Of a stretch of 64,000 nucleotides of DNA, positions 1 through 9,486 are shown piece after piece; positions within the stretch are counted from its first letter, which is position 1, and each line of letters begins with the position of its first letter. Origin of the DNA: an uncultured Lachnospiraceae bacterium (GTDB lineage Bacteria; Bacillota; Clostridia; Lachnospirales; Lachnospiraceae); contig CAJURH010000002.1 of NCBI GenBank assembly GCA_910588775.1, positions 62,001 through 126,000 of the forward strand, read 5' to 3'. The notes under the pieces were generated by a model. It had not been told where the DNA came from, did no database searches, and saw only the letters and a list, made by a program, of their open reading frames with translations. Made by a program: the position numbers and the translations under genes.

Positions 1-1
1 C

Positions 2-151
2 CAGGAGGACGGTGAGGAGATAGAAGTTGTTTTGGCGGATCGCCAGGAAGTGGAGCGGATTTTGAGGGAAGAACGGGTCGCCATCATGTGCGCGTATATG
101 CTGATGCATTTTCTGAAAGATGAGGACCCGTTTGCCTTTCTAAACAAATAG
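2..151 (+). CDS. C-terminal end of an unrecognised protein (partial)
   Basis: An open frame enters from the left edge and ends at a TAG after 49 residues. The visible part is acidic, includes the stretch EEIEVVLADRQEVERIL, and finishes with a hydrophobic, Met-rich helix and the tail DPFAFLNK. No family can be named from this fragment. It points toward prs on the opposite strand, and a partial copy of a dispersed palindromic repeat lies between the two genes. Confidence 0.5.
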   Translation, partial: QEDGEEIEVVLADRQEVERILREERVAIMCAYMLMHFLKDEDPFAFLNK

Positions 152-171
152 GGAGCCAATTTAAAAAATTG

Positions 172-211
172 TTTTGAGATCCGTTTTGTTTATTTTGTTC
201 AGCGGTTATGA
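172..211. repeat. Partial copy of the dispersed palindromic element
   Basis: This stretch matches the right half of the element seen complete at 10109-10256, 39179-39324, 42249-42420 and 56160-56290. Shared blocks are TTTTGAGATCC, a diverged TCTATTTTG, and TTATGA. The left half is missing. It lies between two convergent genes and overlaps the end of prs. Confidence 0.45.
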
Positions 212-1393
212 TTGATTGCGTTTTCTATGTTTTTCCAGATAGGCGTTGATCCGGTCTACGGGATTTAACAGGCTGCTGATGGTCACATCGTGGTTGAGCG
301 TATCGATCAGTAGGGCGATGTACTTACTCATATCGCAGTTGATGTAATAGGGCTTCTTAAGCAGTTCTGGAGTCTGGTAAATCAGGTTGGTGGTGAGAAG
401 CCGGTCGAACATGCCTTGTTCGTGGGCCAGGTCAAATTTTTTCATACCGTTTGTAAAGAAACCGAAGGTGGAACAGATGAATATTTTGTTCGCCTTCTTT
501 TCTTTTAGCAGGGCGGCGGTTTCCAGTACGGAATCCCCGGAGGAAATCATGTCGTCGATGATAATCATGTTTTTTCCGGCCACATCGGCGCCCAGAAATT
601 CGTAGGCCACAATGGGATGGCGGCCGTCAGCGTACCGAAGCGCGTAATCCCGGCGTTTATAGAACATGCCCATGTCCACGCCCAGCACGTTGGCCAGATA
701 GATGGCGCGGTTCATGCCGTTTTCGTCGGGGCTGATGACCATAAGATGCTCGCTGTCAATCGCCAGGTCCTGTTCATGATTTAAAAGGCCCTTGATGAAC
801 TGGTAGGCGGGGCGGATGGTTTCCAGTCCGTGTAAGGGGGTGGCGTTCTGCACCCGGTCGTCGTGAGCGTCGAAAGTCAGGATGTTTTCCACGCCCATCT
901 TAATCAATTCCTGGAGGGCGATGGCGCAGTCCAGGGATTCCCGCCCGGTGCGTTTGTGCTGGCGGCTCTCATACAGGTAGGGCATGATTACATTGATGCG
1001 CCGGGCCTTTCCGCCGATGGCCGCGATTACCCGCTTCAGATCCTGAAAATGGTCATCTGGGGACATCAGATTGGTGTAGCCGCTCATGTTATAGGTTAGG
1101 CTGTAGTTGCACACATCCACCATAATGTAAATGTCGTCGCCCCGGACGGACTCGTTGAGCGTGCCTTTGGCTTCGCCGGACCCGAAGCGGGGGGTCTGGG
1201 ACTGGATGATGTAGGAGTCACGGTTGTAGCCGTCGAACTCGAAGGCCGAGGACTGCTCTGGAACCCGTTCCTTTCGCCACTGTACAATCCAGTCATTTAC
1301 TTTCTCGCCCATGGAAGCGCAACTTTCCAGGGGCAGGATGCCTAATCTTCCTACAGGTAACATTGATAAATCCTTGATGGGCCCTTGCCTCAT
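206..1393 (-). CDS. prs: Ribose-phosphate pyrophosphokinase (PRPP synthetase)
   Basis: This enzyme transfers pyrophosphate from ATP to ribose 5-phosphate, giving PRPP for nucleotide, His and Trp synthesis in the cytoplasm. The 395-residue product has the PRPP-binding loop DDMISSGDS at about 280-288, a catalytic-loop region near 141-154 (YESRQHKRTG), and FDAHDDR at 174-180. It is longer than the roughly 315-residue classical enzyme and resembles a longer clostridial form with an N-terminal extension. The start is the ATG at 1393, eight bases after AGGAGG; an upstream in-frame ATG at 1453 lacks such a site. It is the last gene of a dnaD-dnaC-prs cluster, 56 bases after the dnaC-like stop. Confidence 0.9.
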   Translation of the reverse strand: MRQGPIKDLSMLPVGRLGILPLESCASMGEKVNDWIVQWRKERVPEQSSAFEFDGYNRDSYIIQSQTPRFGSGEAKGTLNESVRGDDIYIMVDVCNYSLTYNMSGYTNLMSPDDHFQDLKRVIAAIGGKARRINVIMPYLYESRQHKRTGRESLDCAIALQELIKMGVENILTFDAHDDRVQNATPLHGLETIRPAYQFIKGLLNHEQDLAIDSEHLMVISPDENGMNRAIYLANVLGVDMGMFYKRRDYALRYADGRHPIVAYEFLGADVAGKNMIIIDDMISSGDSVLETAALLKEKKANKIFICSTFGFFTNGMKKFDLAHEQGMFDRLLTTNLIYQTPELLKKPYYINCDMSKYIALLIDTLNHDVTISSLLNPVDRINAYLEKHRKRNQS

Positions 1394-1449
1394 AATCTTT
1401 TGTCCTCCTGAATGGTTTTTCTCGTCGCTCAAGGAGCGGACAGTGAACC

Positions 1450-2421
1450 TCACAGTAACCGGATATCTTCTCCGATGAGGTTGATGAATTTATAATTCTG
1501 TATGATTCTGGAAAAAGTCCGGGTGGAATATAAGCCGGGAAAAGCTTCCAAGCTTAAGTTGGTGGACACGATGGTGGACTTCTCCCGCAGCATTCGTTCG
1601 TTGACGATGAGGAATAGCTGGGAAGAGACGAAAGCGTTGGTCATCTCTGTTCCCAAATCGTCCAAAATCAGCAAATCGCAGTTTAAGACATATTCCATCG
1701 TCCCTTGACCACCGGGTTCTTTCGAAAATGTTTCCTTCGCCAGAAGGTCGAACAAATCATAGGAAGGAAAGTAAAGAACGCCATAAGCTTTCTTTAAGAT
1801 CTCGCGGGCAATGCAGTGGGACAGATAAGTTTTCCCTACGCCTGTATCCCCGTAAATAAACAAGTTTGGCGCTGTTTGGTTAAATTGCCGGATAAATTCC
1901 CAGGCTTTTTCTACTGCAAACTGTGCGTGCTCCAGGGGAGTTTTTCCAGTATTGCCGTCTTTTATTTTATCAGAATAACAGGAAAAAGAAAAGAGTTCAA
2001 AGTTTTCTTTTTCCAGAATCTGCCCCAGCCCGTACTGCGTACAGAACAAATCGGCGGCCAGTTTCTGGAAGCAGGCGCATTTTCCACGGTTGTCGTACCC
2101 GGTGTCCTTGCAGAGGGGACACACATACGGCATTTCCAGATAGTCCGGCTCAAATCCATGTTCTTTCAGCAGGCGCAAGCGCTCCTGGGCTAGGTTGGCC
2201 AGCTTTTTTTCGTAAGCGGAGGCGCTTTCGGCGCGTTTTTCCAAAAGGAGGCTGTGAACCCGCCGGGCGCTTAAAGAAGCTATGTCATCCTGAATTTCTT
2301 TGAGGCGGGGTATCTGGCGGTAGACTTGCTTTCTGCGTTCTTCCAGCGTGCGGCGGTTGCGGATCTGCCGCCGGTTGTATTCATGCATGATTGTTTCGTA
2401 TTGAATGTTTTCCAGGGACAT
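1450..2421 (-). CDS. DnaC/DnaI-like AAA+ ATPase
   Basis: This is a helicase-loader type ATPase of the DnaC/IstB/DnaI superfamily, expected to help load the replicative helicase. The 323-residue protein has a charged helical N-terminal third, a Cys cluster at 101, 104, 115 and 117 that looks like a zinc site, Walker A GDTGVGKT at 191-198, Walker B LLILDDLGTE at 250-259, a sensor-like STNLS at 286-290 and Arg residues near 301-305. The ATG at 2421 sits ten bases after AGGAGG and is preferred to an in-frame TTG at 2430. It lies 26 bases after the dnaD-like stop, so the two replication genes probably work and are expressed together. Confidence 0.85.
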   Translation of the reverse strand: MSLENIQYETIMHEYNRRQIRNRRTLEERRKQVYRQIPRLKEIQDDIASLSARRVHSLLLEKRAESASAYEKKLANLAQERLRLLKEHGFEPDYLEMPYVCPLCKDTGYDNRGKCACFQKLAADLFCTQYGLGQILEKENFELFSFSCYSDKIKDGNTGKTPLEHAQFAVEKAWEFIRQFNQTAPNLFIYGDTGVGKTYLSHCIAREILKKAYGVLYFPSYDLFDLLAKETFSKEPGGQGTMEYVLNCDLLILDDLGTEMTNAFVSSQLFLIVNERMLREKSTIVSTNLSLEAFPGLYSTRTFSRIIQNYKFINLIGEDIRLL

Positions 2422-2447
2422 TGCGTTCAATCCTCCTTTTGTTGCGT

Positions 2448-3551
2448 CTATTGCTGGAACATGGATTTTTTGATTTGGTCAAAATCATAGTCCCGGTGGG
2501 GGTAATCATTGAAGCGGTTGGGTTTGGCCTGGGCGCTTTTCGCGTGGGACGCTTTTTGGCTGGAGGGACTGGACGCTTTGGCCTTGTGGTTTGCGTCCAC
2601 AGCTTCCAGGTCCGCCAGGCAATGGACTTTCGCCGCGCGCCAGTCCTCTAAAATCTTATCTGTATAGGGAAAGCTTGCGGATCCGGTTTGCAAGACGGTC
2701 CTTTTGCAAGCTTCCAGGATCAAATCCATGGAAAATCCCCATTCATGGAGCCAGCGGTCCATAATCTCCATTTCGCTTTTGACTGGATTACGGTTTTGTA
2801 TGCCCAGAGCTTTGAAAATGGTAAAATATGTTTTGCTGTATTGATTTGCCGTTTCTTTGGCGGCCTCTACCGTGGAAATCCCCTGTTGGGCCCAGGAGAG
2901 GGCCACTTTCTCTATGTAGCGGATGCTTTTATGGTTCTTGGATACACAATATTCGACAAGATATTCGATTAATTCTGTATTAAACTTGAGTTTTTCGTAA
3001 AAATAGAGTATCTTATTAGTATCTGTCACCGTAAGGGGGCGGGCCAGGTACTGTTCCGCGATATAGAGTAGCTGCACAATATCTTCGTCTTCTTTTAACT
3101 TTTTGACCTGATCCGGGGTCAGTGGGTCTTGTGGTGGCAATGCGGCGGCGGTTTCCGCTTGAGCGGGGACGGCCTGGGGTTTTAAAGGTTCCGGTTCCTC
3201 GGGCGTAGGCGTGGTTTTGGGTGGTTCGGCAGCGGCCGCTTTTTCTTTTGAATGGTTTTCGGGAAATGTGAAAGTGACGTCGCTTAGTTTCTGACCGTCA
3301 TCGGAAGCCAGAAGCAGCAGTCCTTCCTTTTCCCAGTACCGGATGGCTCGCAGGATGTCGCGCTCGGTGCAGTACATTTTGTCCGCCAGCACAGACAGGG
3401 AGGGAAGATTCCCGCTGGGGGCGCTTCGGAGTAAATATAGATAGATTTTTACAAACTCACCATTGGCTTTTAGCATGTATTCGTCCAGAAAACGATTGGG
3501 AATCAGCGTAATGCCATGCGCCCATGGGATATGTAAACGTAGGCTGTCCAT
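2448..3551 (-). CDS. DnaD/DnaB-domain replication initiation protein
   Basis: DnaD-type proteins remodel DNA at the origin and recruit the helicase loader. The 367-residue protein has an N-terminal winged-helix-like region (about 25-95), a Pro/Ala/Glu-rich linker (100-145), and two tandem DnaB_2/DDBH2-type domains. Each carries the YxxxIxxxW-type signature: YIEKVALSW at 212-220 and YTDKILEDW at 296-304. The tail is basic and low-complexity. The ATG at 3551 follows AAGGAG with about eleven bases; a TTG at 3560 is too close to that site. It is the first gene of the leftward operon. Confidence 0.85.
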   Translation of the reverse strand: MDSLRLHIPWAHGITLIPNRFLDEYMLKANGEFVKIYLYLLRSAPSGNLPSLSVLADKMYCTERDILRAIRYWEKEGLLLLASDDGQKLSDVTFTFPENHSKEKAAAAEPPKTTPTPEEPEPLKPQAVPAQAETAAALPPQDPLTPDQVKKLKEDEDIVQLLYIAEQYLARPLTVTDTNKILYFYEKLKFNTELIEYLVEYCVSKNHKSIRYIEKVALSWAQQGISTVEAAKETANQYSKTYFTIFKALGIQNRNPVKSEMEIMDRWLHEWGFSMDLILEACKRTVLQTGSASFPYTDKILEDWRAAKVHCLADLEAVDANHKAKASSPSSQKASHAKSAQAKPNRFNDYPHRDYDFDQIKKSMFQQ

Positions 3552-3606
3552 GTTTTTCAACTCTCCTTTTTGAAGTAATCTATCGATAGGAAACCGTTTA
3601 CATAGA

Positions 3607-3634
3607 ATTATAGCATACCTTCTTTTAAATGCAA
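3607..3634 (-). promoter_or_regulatory. Sigma-A promoter of the dnaD-dnaC-prs operon
   Basis: Read on the minus strand, TTGCAT (3629-3634) is followed by a 16-base spacer and TATAAT (3607-3612). The TG just before the -10 makes it an extended -10 promoter. It lies about 55 bases before the dnaD-like start. Confidence 0.65.
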
Positions 3635-3811
3635 ATAGACTAAATTATATGTATTATGGGGCGCTTTAAAGCTGTTTTAAGGGTAACAGAAATTGGCAAG
3701 GGGGCCTTAGAAGGCAGGCTTGCAGCCCTGAATTCCGGGAAAAATGGCGAGTGGCAGGCAAGCGGCGTGGACAAAACGTGAAAAATTTCTGTGCTAGTAT
3801 TTAGGTTTGTG

Positions 3812-3840
3812 TTGCAATATTTTTCAGAAAAGTGTATAGT
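3812..3840 (+). promoter_or_regulatory. Sigma-A promoter of the flagellar operon
   Basis: TTGCAA (3812-3817), a 17-base spacer, and TATAGT (3835-3840) lie about 65 bases before flgB. Nothing resembling a sigma-28 site is visible here, so the early operon is probably transcribed by the housekeeping sigma factor. The rest of the 3552-3903 gap shows the divergent dnaD promoter and no further gene. Confidence 0.7.
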
Positions 3841-3903
3841 ATTTAATAGGTTATTTATTGCCTTTAGAGCGTATGGAAAATAAAATAAAGGATGTGGAAT
3901 CTC

Positions 3904-4287
3904 ATGAATTTATTTGGAAATAATATTGATTTGGCTTCGAAATCTATGGATTATCTGTGGGGGAAGCAGCAAATTACTCTGCAAAATTTGGCAAATGTGG
4001 ATACGCCCGGGTATAAGAGCAAGTATGTGACTTTTGAAAAAGAGTTTCGTACCCGGCTTCAGCAGGCGTCCATGACCAAGGATGATGAGAAAATTGCAGA
4101 TGTGATTTCTGATTCCCATTTTATGGTGCATGACACAGGGGAAGAATCGGCGCGTTTGGATGAAAACAATGTGGATGCGGATGTGGAGAGCGTGGAATTA
4201 ACCCGCGCAACGCTTCAATATATGTATACCGCACAAATGATCAGCAGCGATATTGCCAGGCTTCGGACGGCGATTACGGGACAGTAG
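3904..4287 (+). CDS. flgB: Flagellar basal-body rod protein FlgB
   Basis: FlgB is a proximal rod subunit exported by the flagellar type III apparatus. The 127-residue protein has the rod/hook family N-terminal signature NLANVDTPGYK at 28-38 and the usual C-terminal amphipathic helix (ELTRATLQYMYTAQM). The ATG at 3904 has an AAAGGA about eleven bases upstream; the in-frame ATG at 3892 abuts that site and is less likely. It opens the flagellar operon. Its usual partner flgC is not next to it but about 13 kb downstream at 17358. Confidence 0.9.
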   Translation: MNLFGNNIDLASKSMDYLWGKQQITLQNLANVDTPGYKSKYVTFEKEFRTRLQQASMTKDDEKIADVISDSHFMVHDTGEESARLDENNVDADVESVELTRATLQYMYTAQMISSDIARLRTAITGQ

Positions 4288-4342
4288 TCCGGGCGACTCG
4301 GGTGGAAGAACTACTACATAATATAGAAGGAGAGCAGTGAAA

Positions 4343-4654
4343 ATGGATGAAATGTTTATAACGCCAATTCAGTTGATGCAGATAGGGGAGAGCGCCAAAC
4401 CGGTCCAGGAGAAAGTAAGCGGCCAGGAGGGCATATCCATGTTCAAAAGCATTTTCCAGAGTGCGATTGAGGATGTGAAGACGACAGATCAGAAGCATAA
4501 CCAGGCGGAATATCTGCTGGCAACAGGCCAATTGGACAACCCCGCAGTGGCCACCACGGCCGCCGCGGAAGCGCAGTTGGCCGTAACTATGCTGGTTCAG
4601 TTAAGAAATCGGGCGCAGGAAGCTTATACGCAGCTTATGAATATTAATATATAA
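4343..4654 (+). CDS. fliE: Flagellar hook-basal body complex protein FliE
   Basis: FliE joins the MS ring to the rod. The 103-residue product matches the family by length and by its C-terminal block, which includes AEAQLAVTMLVQLRNRAQEA. The start could be ATG at 4343 (ten bases after AAGGAG) or GTG at 4337 (four bases after it). It directly follows flgB where flgC would normally intervene, and precedes fliF. Confidence 0.88.
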   Translation: MDEMFITPIQLMQIGESAKPVQEKVSGQEGISMFKSIFQSAIEDVKTTDQKHNQAEYLLATGQLDNPAVATTAAAEAQLAVTMLVQLRNRAQEAYTQLMNINI

Positions 4655-4693
4655 TCATGGCAGGCTGCAATAGAATATTGAGGGAAAGAACGG

Positions 4694-6352
4694 TTGAACA
4701 TGAAAGAGAAGCTAGGTCAATTTAAAGAGTTTTTTTTAAAGCTTGGAAAGAAGACAAAGATTCTGATCGGGGCTGGGCTCATCGTTCTCGTAGCGGTTGC
4801 GGTGATTCTTGCGCTGGTGTTGAATCGGAAAGAATATGAGATTCTGTATTCGGATGTGAATACAGACGAAGCCCAGCAGATTATCGGGCTTTTGCAGGAG
4901 TCGGCGATTGACTACCGATACGATGGAGAGGGTACCATATATGTGCCGGAAGCGAATGTGGATCAGGTTAAGGCCAGTCTGGCTTCCCAAGGGTATCCAA
5001 AAAGCGGATTTACATACGATATTTTTCGAAACAACGCCACAATGATGACCACAGACTCCGATAAGCAGACCTATAAGATGTACGAATTACAGGATCGCAT
5101 CGGAGCCACTATTTCGCTGTTTGATAATGTAAAAGATGCGAAAGTCACCATTGCGCTGGGAGAGCAGCAGAAATATGCGTTGGATGATTCCAAACAGCAG
5201 GAGGCCAGTGCGTCGGTGGTTATGATGATGCAGGACAACGGCTCTCCTACGCAGGAGCAGGCGGCGGCTGTAAAAAACCTGGTTTCCAAGGCGATTCCGG
5301 GCATGACCATTGATAACGTGGGGGTTTTTGACGGAAATGGGCTGGAAGTGATCGTGGAGGAGAAGGACGGATCCAACGTTGATTCCCAGGAGAGCGAAGA
5401 GATTGCCCGTATGGTTGAGAGCCAGGTAAGCCAAAAAGTGCTCAACGTGCTGACTCCAGTGTTTGGAGCCAACAACGTGCGGGTGTCCGCGAAAGCGCGG
5501 GTGAATATGGAAACTCTGGTGCGTGAAAGCATCAATTATGCCACACCGGAGAAAAGAGATCAGAATGACAAGACAGGGCTGATTTCCAAAGAAAGCGGCT
5601 CCAGGGAGACCACCCAGGATGAGGGCACGGCCGGAGGGGTGGCTGGAACAGAGACAAATGCGGACGTTCCCGAATACAATACAGATGGGGATGACGATGA
5701 TACAAGATATGCCAACCAGCAGTATGACCGGGAATATCTGGTGGACCAGATTAAGGAGCAGGGCCAGGTGCCAGCAGGCGCCATTGAAGATATGTCTGTG
5801 TCCGTAACCGTTAATGCGGAAGATCTGGGAGACATAGACGAGGATGATTTGAAATCCGTAATCGGCAACGCGGCAGGCATAGAGCTGGTGGATCAGGATG
5901 AGAAAGTAGCTGTGTTGGCAGCGCCGTTCTTCGAAGCGCAAGACGATACCAAGACGGCTTCCGCAGGTGGAATATTTGCCAAGAAGAGCACATGGATTGT
6001 CATGGGCGTGATCTTACTTCTGTTGCTGGTTGCTACAGGCGTTACCCTTGCCATAGTCTTGAGCAAGCGCAGAAAGAAAGCGGCAGCGGCCCAGGCGGCG
6101 GCAGCGGAACAGGAACAGCAGATGGCTACTTTGCTGGATGCATTGGAAGAGGCGGAAGGTCAAGAAGCTGCGCCTGAGACAGTTGAGGAAGAAGAACCGC
6201 TGGGAGGCGTTATATTGGACGCTCAGAGCGAAAGAGGCATGGAACTGCGGCAGCAGATTCGGGATTTTGCCGAGCAGAGTCCGGAAATTGCCGCGCAGAT
6301 GCTGCGTAATTGGCTGAATGGAGGTGAGCTGGATGGAAGAAGAGATGGTTGA
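4694..6352 (+). CDS. fliF: Flagellar MS-ring protein FliF
   Basis: FliF forms the membrane MS ring that carries FliG and the export gate. The 552-residue protein has an N-terminal membrane segment (about 22-44), a YscJ/FliF ring-building region to about residue 230, an acidic central segment (about 290-350), a second membrane segment at about 434-458, and a cytoplasmic tail that should bind FliG. TTG at 4694 is nine bases from GAGGG; ATG at 4700 is an alternative. The last 20 bases overlap the start of fliG, which suggests translational coupling. Confidence 0.93.
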   Translation: MNMKEKLGQFKEFFLKLGKKTKILIGAGLIVLVAVAVILALVLNRKEYEILYSDVNTDEAQQIIGLLQESAIDYRYDGEGTIYVPEANVDQVKASLASQGYPKSGFTYDIFRNNATMMTTDSDKQTYKMYELQDRIGATISLFDNVKDAKVTIALGEQQKYALDDSKQQEASASVVMMMQDNGSPTQEQAAAVKNLVSKAIPGMTIDNVGVFDGNGLEVIVEEKDGSNVDSQESEEIARMVESQVSQKVLNVLTPVFGANNVRVSAKARVNMETLVRESINYATPEKRDQNDKTGLISKESGSRETTQDEGTAGGVAGTETNADVPEYNTDGDDDDTRYANQQYDREYLVDQIKEQGQVPAGAIEDMSVSVTVNAEDLGDIDEDDLKSVIGNAAGIELVDQDEKVAVLAAPFFEAQDDTKTASAGGIFAKKSTWIVMGVILLLLLVATGVTLAIVLSKRRKKAAAAQAAAAEQEQQMATLLDALEEAEGQEAAPETVEEEEPLGGVILDAQSERGMELRQQIRDFAEQSPEIAAQMLRNWLNGGELDGRRDG

Positions 6353-7352
6353 ACTTGATTTAACCCCAGAACAAAAAGCTGCGGCTGTGGTGGTTTCCAT
6401 GGGTGTGGATCAGGCGTCTGAGATTTACAAATTCCTGACAGAAGAAGAGATTGAAAGCCTGACGGTGGAAGTGGCCAAACTGGGTCACTTGACCACCGAG
6501 CAGACAACGGCGGTGCTGGATGAGTTCTATAAGATATGCCTGACCCAGAAAGTGGTGACCGACGGCGGCATTGAATACGCTCGTACGGTATTGGAAAAAG
6601 CCTTTGGGGAGAGCACGGCTTCAAAGCTCTTGGAAAAACTGAACAAGTTCATGAAAGCCAGCCCTTTCGATTTTATCCGCAAGACGGACAGCAAGAATAT
6701 TCTGTCGGTGCTGCAGCATGAGCGGCCACAAACCATTGCTCTTGTTCTTTCCTATGCGGACGCTAGCCAGACGGCGCAGGTAATCGAAGAGCTTCCCAAA
6801 GAGAAGCGCATCCAGGTGGTGGAGAGCATAGCTAGAATGGACCGCGCTTCACCAGACGCTATCAAGGTGGTGGAGGCGGAATTGAAGAAGAGGTTCGCCA
6901 ACATCCTCACCACAGATTACACAACCATTGGAGGCATCGATTACATTGCAGAGGTAATGAACAACATTGACCGAAGCAATGAGAAGTACATATTCGAAGA
7001 GTTGGGCCGGGAGGATGCTCAGTTGGCGGAAGACATCCGCAAGAAGATGTTTGTATTCGAAGATATTCTTACCATGGACGATCGGTCGGTGCAGCGTTTT
7101 ATCCGGGACTGCGATATGCGGGATCTGGTGTACGCTTTGAAAAACGCCAACGAAGAATTGGCCAGTCTTTTCTTTGCAAATATGTCCTCACGTATGGCTG
7201 AGAGCGTTCGCTCCGATCTGGAGATTACAGTGAATGTGCGTCTGAAAGACGTTGAGGAAGCGCAGCAGAGAATTGTAAACCAGATTCGTCAGTTAGAAGA
7301 AGCGGGCGAGATTGTAATAGCCAAGAGCGGAAAGGATGATATCATTGCTTAG
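6333..7352 (+). CDS. fliG: Flagellar motor switch protein FliG
   Basis: FliG is the rotor protein that contacts MotA and the FliF tail. The 339-residue product shows the armadillo-repeat middle segment with ERPQTIALVLSY near 130 (the EHPQ motif with Arg in place of His) and the charged C-terminal torque helix around TMDDRSVQRFIRDCD. The ATG at 6333 follows GGAGGTGA inside the end of fliF; an earlier in-frame ATG at 6318 lacks a site. Confidence 0.93.
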   Translation: MEEEMVELDLTPEQKAAAVVVSMGVDQASEIYKFLTEEEIESLTVEVAKLGHLTTEQTTAVLDEFYKICLTQKVVTDGGIEYARTVLEKAFGESTASKLLEKLNKFMKASPFDFIRKTDSKNILSVLQHERPQTIALVLSYADASQTAQVIEELPKEKRIQVVESIARMDRASPDAIKVVEAELKKRFANILTTDYTTIGGIDYIAEVMNNIDRSNEKYIFEELGREDAQLAEDIRKKMFVFEDILTMDDRSVQRFIRDCDMRDLVYALKNANEELASLFFANMSSRMAESVRSDLEITVNVRLKDVEEAQQRIVNQIRQLEEAGEIVIAKSGKDDIIA

Positions 7353-8151
7353 TTACCGTGTAATTAAGAGTGGCGAAGAGATCGATATACGCCCTTTTGA
7401 GTTTGAGGCTGATTTTGGAGAAAAGGCATTACTGGAGGAAGGGCCGCCGGAGGAAGAGATCGAGGAAGACGCGGACAGCGAAGCGATAGCGCAGGAAAGG
7501 GCGGAATTCGAAAAAAAAATTCAGGAAGCCATGCGCCAGGCGGAAGAAGTTCTGGAGACGGCTCGGATAAAGGCGGAGGAAATCACCCGTCAGGCTGAAG
7601 AGGATGCCAGAGCGGCCCAGGAAGAAGGCTATCAGAAAGGTTATGACGACGGCTATCAAAAGGGGCATGACCAGGGACACCAGGACGCCTATCGGGAAAT
7701 GACGCAGAGAATGGAAGAAGATCTGGAAGAGCAGCAAAATCAGATGCGCCAGATCATTGATTCCGTAACGGAGGAAAAAGAAAGACTGCTGGAGCAGTAT
7801 CTGGACGATCTGAAGAGGATTTGTATGGCTGTTTCGGAGAAAATCATCCAGACCAGCCTGCGTTCCAGCGGGGAAGTGATTAAGCGGATGATTGTGGCGG
7901 CCACCGATAAGATCAAAAAAACGCAGTGGGCCAAAATCTACATATCCAGACAAGATTCCGAAATGCTTGTACGAGGAGATACACAGCTTCTTAAGGAGAT
8001 GGCCCATTTGACGGATAACCTAAAAGTGGTGGCTATGGAGAATGAAGATCCAGGAACATGCATTATAGAGCTGCCGGATGAGATTGTGGACGCCAGCGTA
8101 AACACGCAGATGGAAAACATTAAGGATATATTGAATAATGCGCGTCTGTAG
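7345..8151 (+). CDS. fliH: Flagellar assembly protein FliH
   Basis: FliH is the peripheral stalk and regulator of the FliI export ATPase. The 268-residue protein is highly charged. A coiled coil (about 50-150) contains the GxxxG-like run YQKGYDDGYQKGHDQGHQD, followed by a FliH/V-ATPase E-subunit type C-terminal domain. TTG at 7345 has AAAGGA eight bases upstream; the ATG at 7336 directly abuts that site. The start overlaps the end of fliG, suggesting coupling. Confidence 0.85.
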   Translation: MLSYRVIKSGEEIDIRPFEFEADFGEKALLEEGPPEEEIEEDADSEAIAQERAEFEKKIQEAMRQAEEVLETARIKAEEITRQAEEDARAAQEEGYQKGYDDGYQKGHDQGHQDAYREMTQRMEEDLEEQQNQMRQIIDSVTEEKERLLEQYLDDLKRICMAVSEKIIQTSLRSSGEVIKRMIVAATDKIKKTQWAKIYISRQDSEMLVRGDTQLLKEMAHLTDNLKVVAMENEDPGTCIIELPDEIVDASVNTQMENIKDILNNARL

Positions 8152-8168
8152 ATGCGGGAGGGATAGCC

Positions 8169-9470
8169 TTGTTCAGTGAATTGCCAGGAATGATAGCCAG
8201 CGCAGATACCGTAAGCCATATTGGGAAAGTGGAAAATGTGGTGGGAATGTCCATCGAAGCGTCAGGTGGGAACGCCAGCATTGGGGATATTGCCATGATA
8301 TACGACGAGGACCGGAACCAGCAGATTCCGGTGGAAGTCGTAGGGTTTAAGAATGATAAAATTCAGATTATGGCTTATGAAAATATGAGTGGCATCGCCA
8401 TCGGAAGCTTTGTACGAAACACCAAGAAAAGGCTGAAGATTCCCGTAGGCGAATTTCTGCGGGGGCGGATTATAGACGCTATGGGGCGACCCATGGATAA
8501 TAAAGGACAATTTCATTCACAAAGGCATTACTATGTGGAGAATACCTTTATTAATCCTATGGATCGTCCGCTGATTACAGAGCGGCTCCACTTCGGAGTG
8601 AAAGCCATTGACGGCTTAAACACCATCGGGAAAGGCCAGCGTATTGGAATATTCGCCGGCAGCGGCGTGGGAAAAAGCACCTTGCTGGGCATGATCGCCA
8701 AAAACGTGAAAGCGGATATCAACGTGATTGCCCTGGTGGGCGAGCGTGGCCGTGAGGTAATGGAATTCGCAGAGAAGGACTTGGGGCCGGAAGGGCTCAA
8801 AAAGTCGGTGCTAGTGGTGGCCACATCGGACCAGCCGGCCATGTTGCGGATGAAATGTCCTTTGGTTGCCACCACTATTGCGGAGTATTTCAAAGATCAG
8901 GGAAAAGACGTGTTGTTGATGATGGATTCTCTGACCCGTTTCGCCATGGCGCAGCGGGAGATTGGGCTGGCCATCGGCGAGCCGCCGGTGGCCAGGGGCT
9001 ATACCCCTTCCATTTATGCGGAATTCCCCAAGCTGTTAGAGCGCAGCGGGAATTTTGAAAAAGGTTCCATCACAGGCGTTTACACTGTGCTGGTGGAAGG
9101 GGATGACACCAACGAACCCATCGCCGACACAGTGAGGGGTATTCTGGACGGACATATTGTGCTGAGCAGGCGGCTGGCCAACGAAAACCATTTTCCGGCC
9201 ATTGACGTGAATGCCAGCATTTCCCGTCTTATGAGCAGTATCATATCCCAGGAACACAAAGATTTGGCAGCGAAAGTCAGAGATATCTTAAGCTTATATT
9301 CAAAGAACGAAGATTTGATTGCCATTGGCGCTTATAAATCAGGAACCAATCCCAAGCTGGATCAGGCAATACAGAAAATCGACCAGATTAACAGTTTCCT
9401 GAAACAGCAGACGGATGAAAGCTTCACATATGAAGAAATAATTGAACATCTGCATAAAATACTGGGTTAG
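8169..9470 (+). CDS. fliI: Flagellum-specific ATPase FliI
   Basis: FliI is the hexameric ATPase that energises substrate delivery to the export gate. The 433-residue product has Walker A GSGVGKST at 164-171, GERGRE at 191-196, and Walker B plus flanking family signature LLMMDSLTRFAMAQREIG at about 249-266. The start codon is TTG, about seven bases after GGGAGGG. It follows fliH by 17 bases. A copy of the short intergenic repeat (9487-9545) separates it from fliJ. Confidence 0.95.
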   Translation: MFSELPGMIASADTVSHIGKVENVVGMSIEASGGNASIGDIAMIYDEDRNQQIPVEVVGFKNDKIQIMAYENMSGIAIGSFVRNTKKRLKIPVGEFLRGRIIDAMGRPMDNKGQFHSQRHYYVENTFINPMDRPLITERLHFGVKAIDGLNTIGKGQRIGIFAGSGVGKSTLLGMIAKNVKADINVIALVGERGREVMEFAEKDLGPEGLKKSVLVVATSDQPAMLRMKCPLVATTIAEYFKDQGKDVLLMMDSLTRFAMAQREIGLAIGEPPVARGYTPSIYAEFPKLLERSGNFEKGSITGVYTVLVEGDDTNEPIADTVRGILDGHIVLSRRLANENHFPAIDVNASISRLMSSIISQEHKDLAAKVRDILSLYSKNEDLIAIGAYKSGTNPKLDQAIQKIDQINSFLKQQTDESFTYEEIIEHLHKILG

Positions 9471-9486
9471 AGAGTGCGCACACATA

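Noticed and set aside
5087..5941. 284-residue minus-strand frame opposite fliF
   Set aside because: Antisense shadow of a well-supported fliF gene with no family features or start signal.
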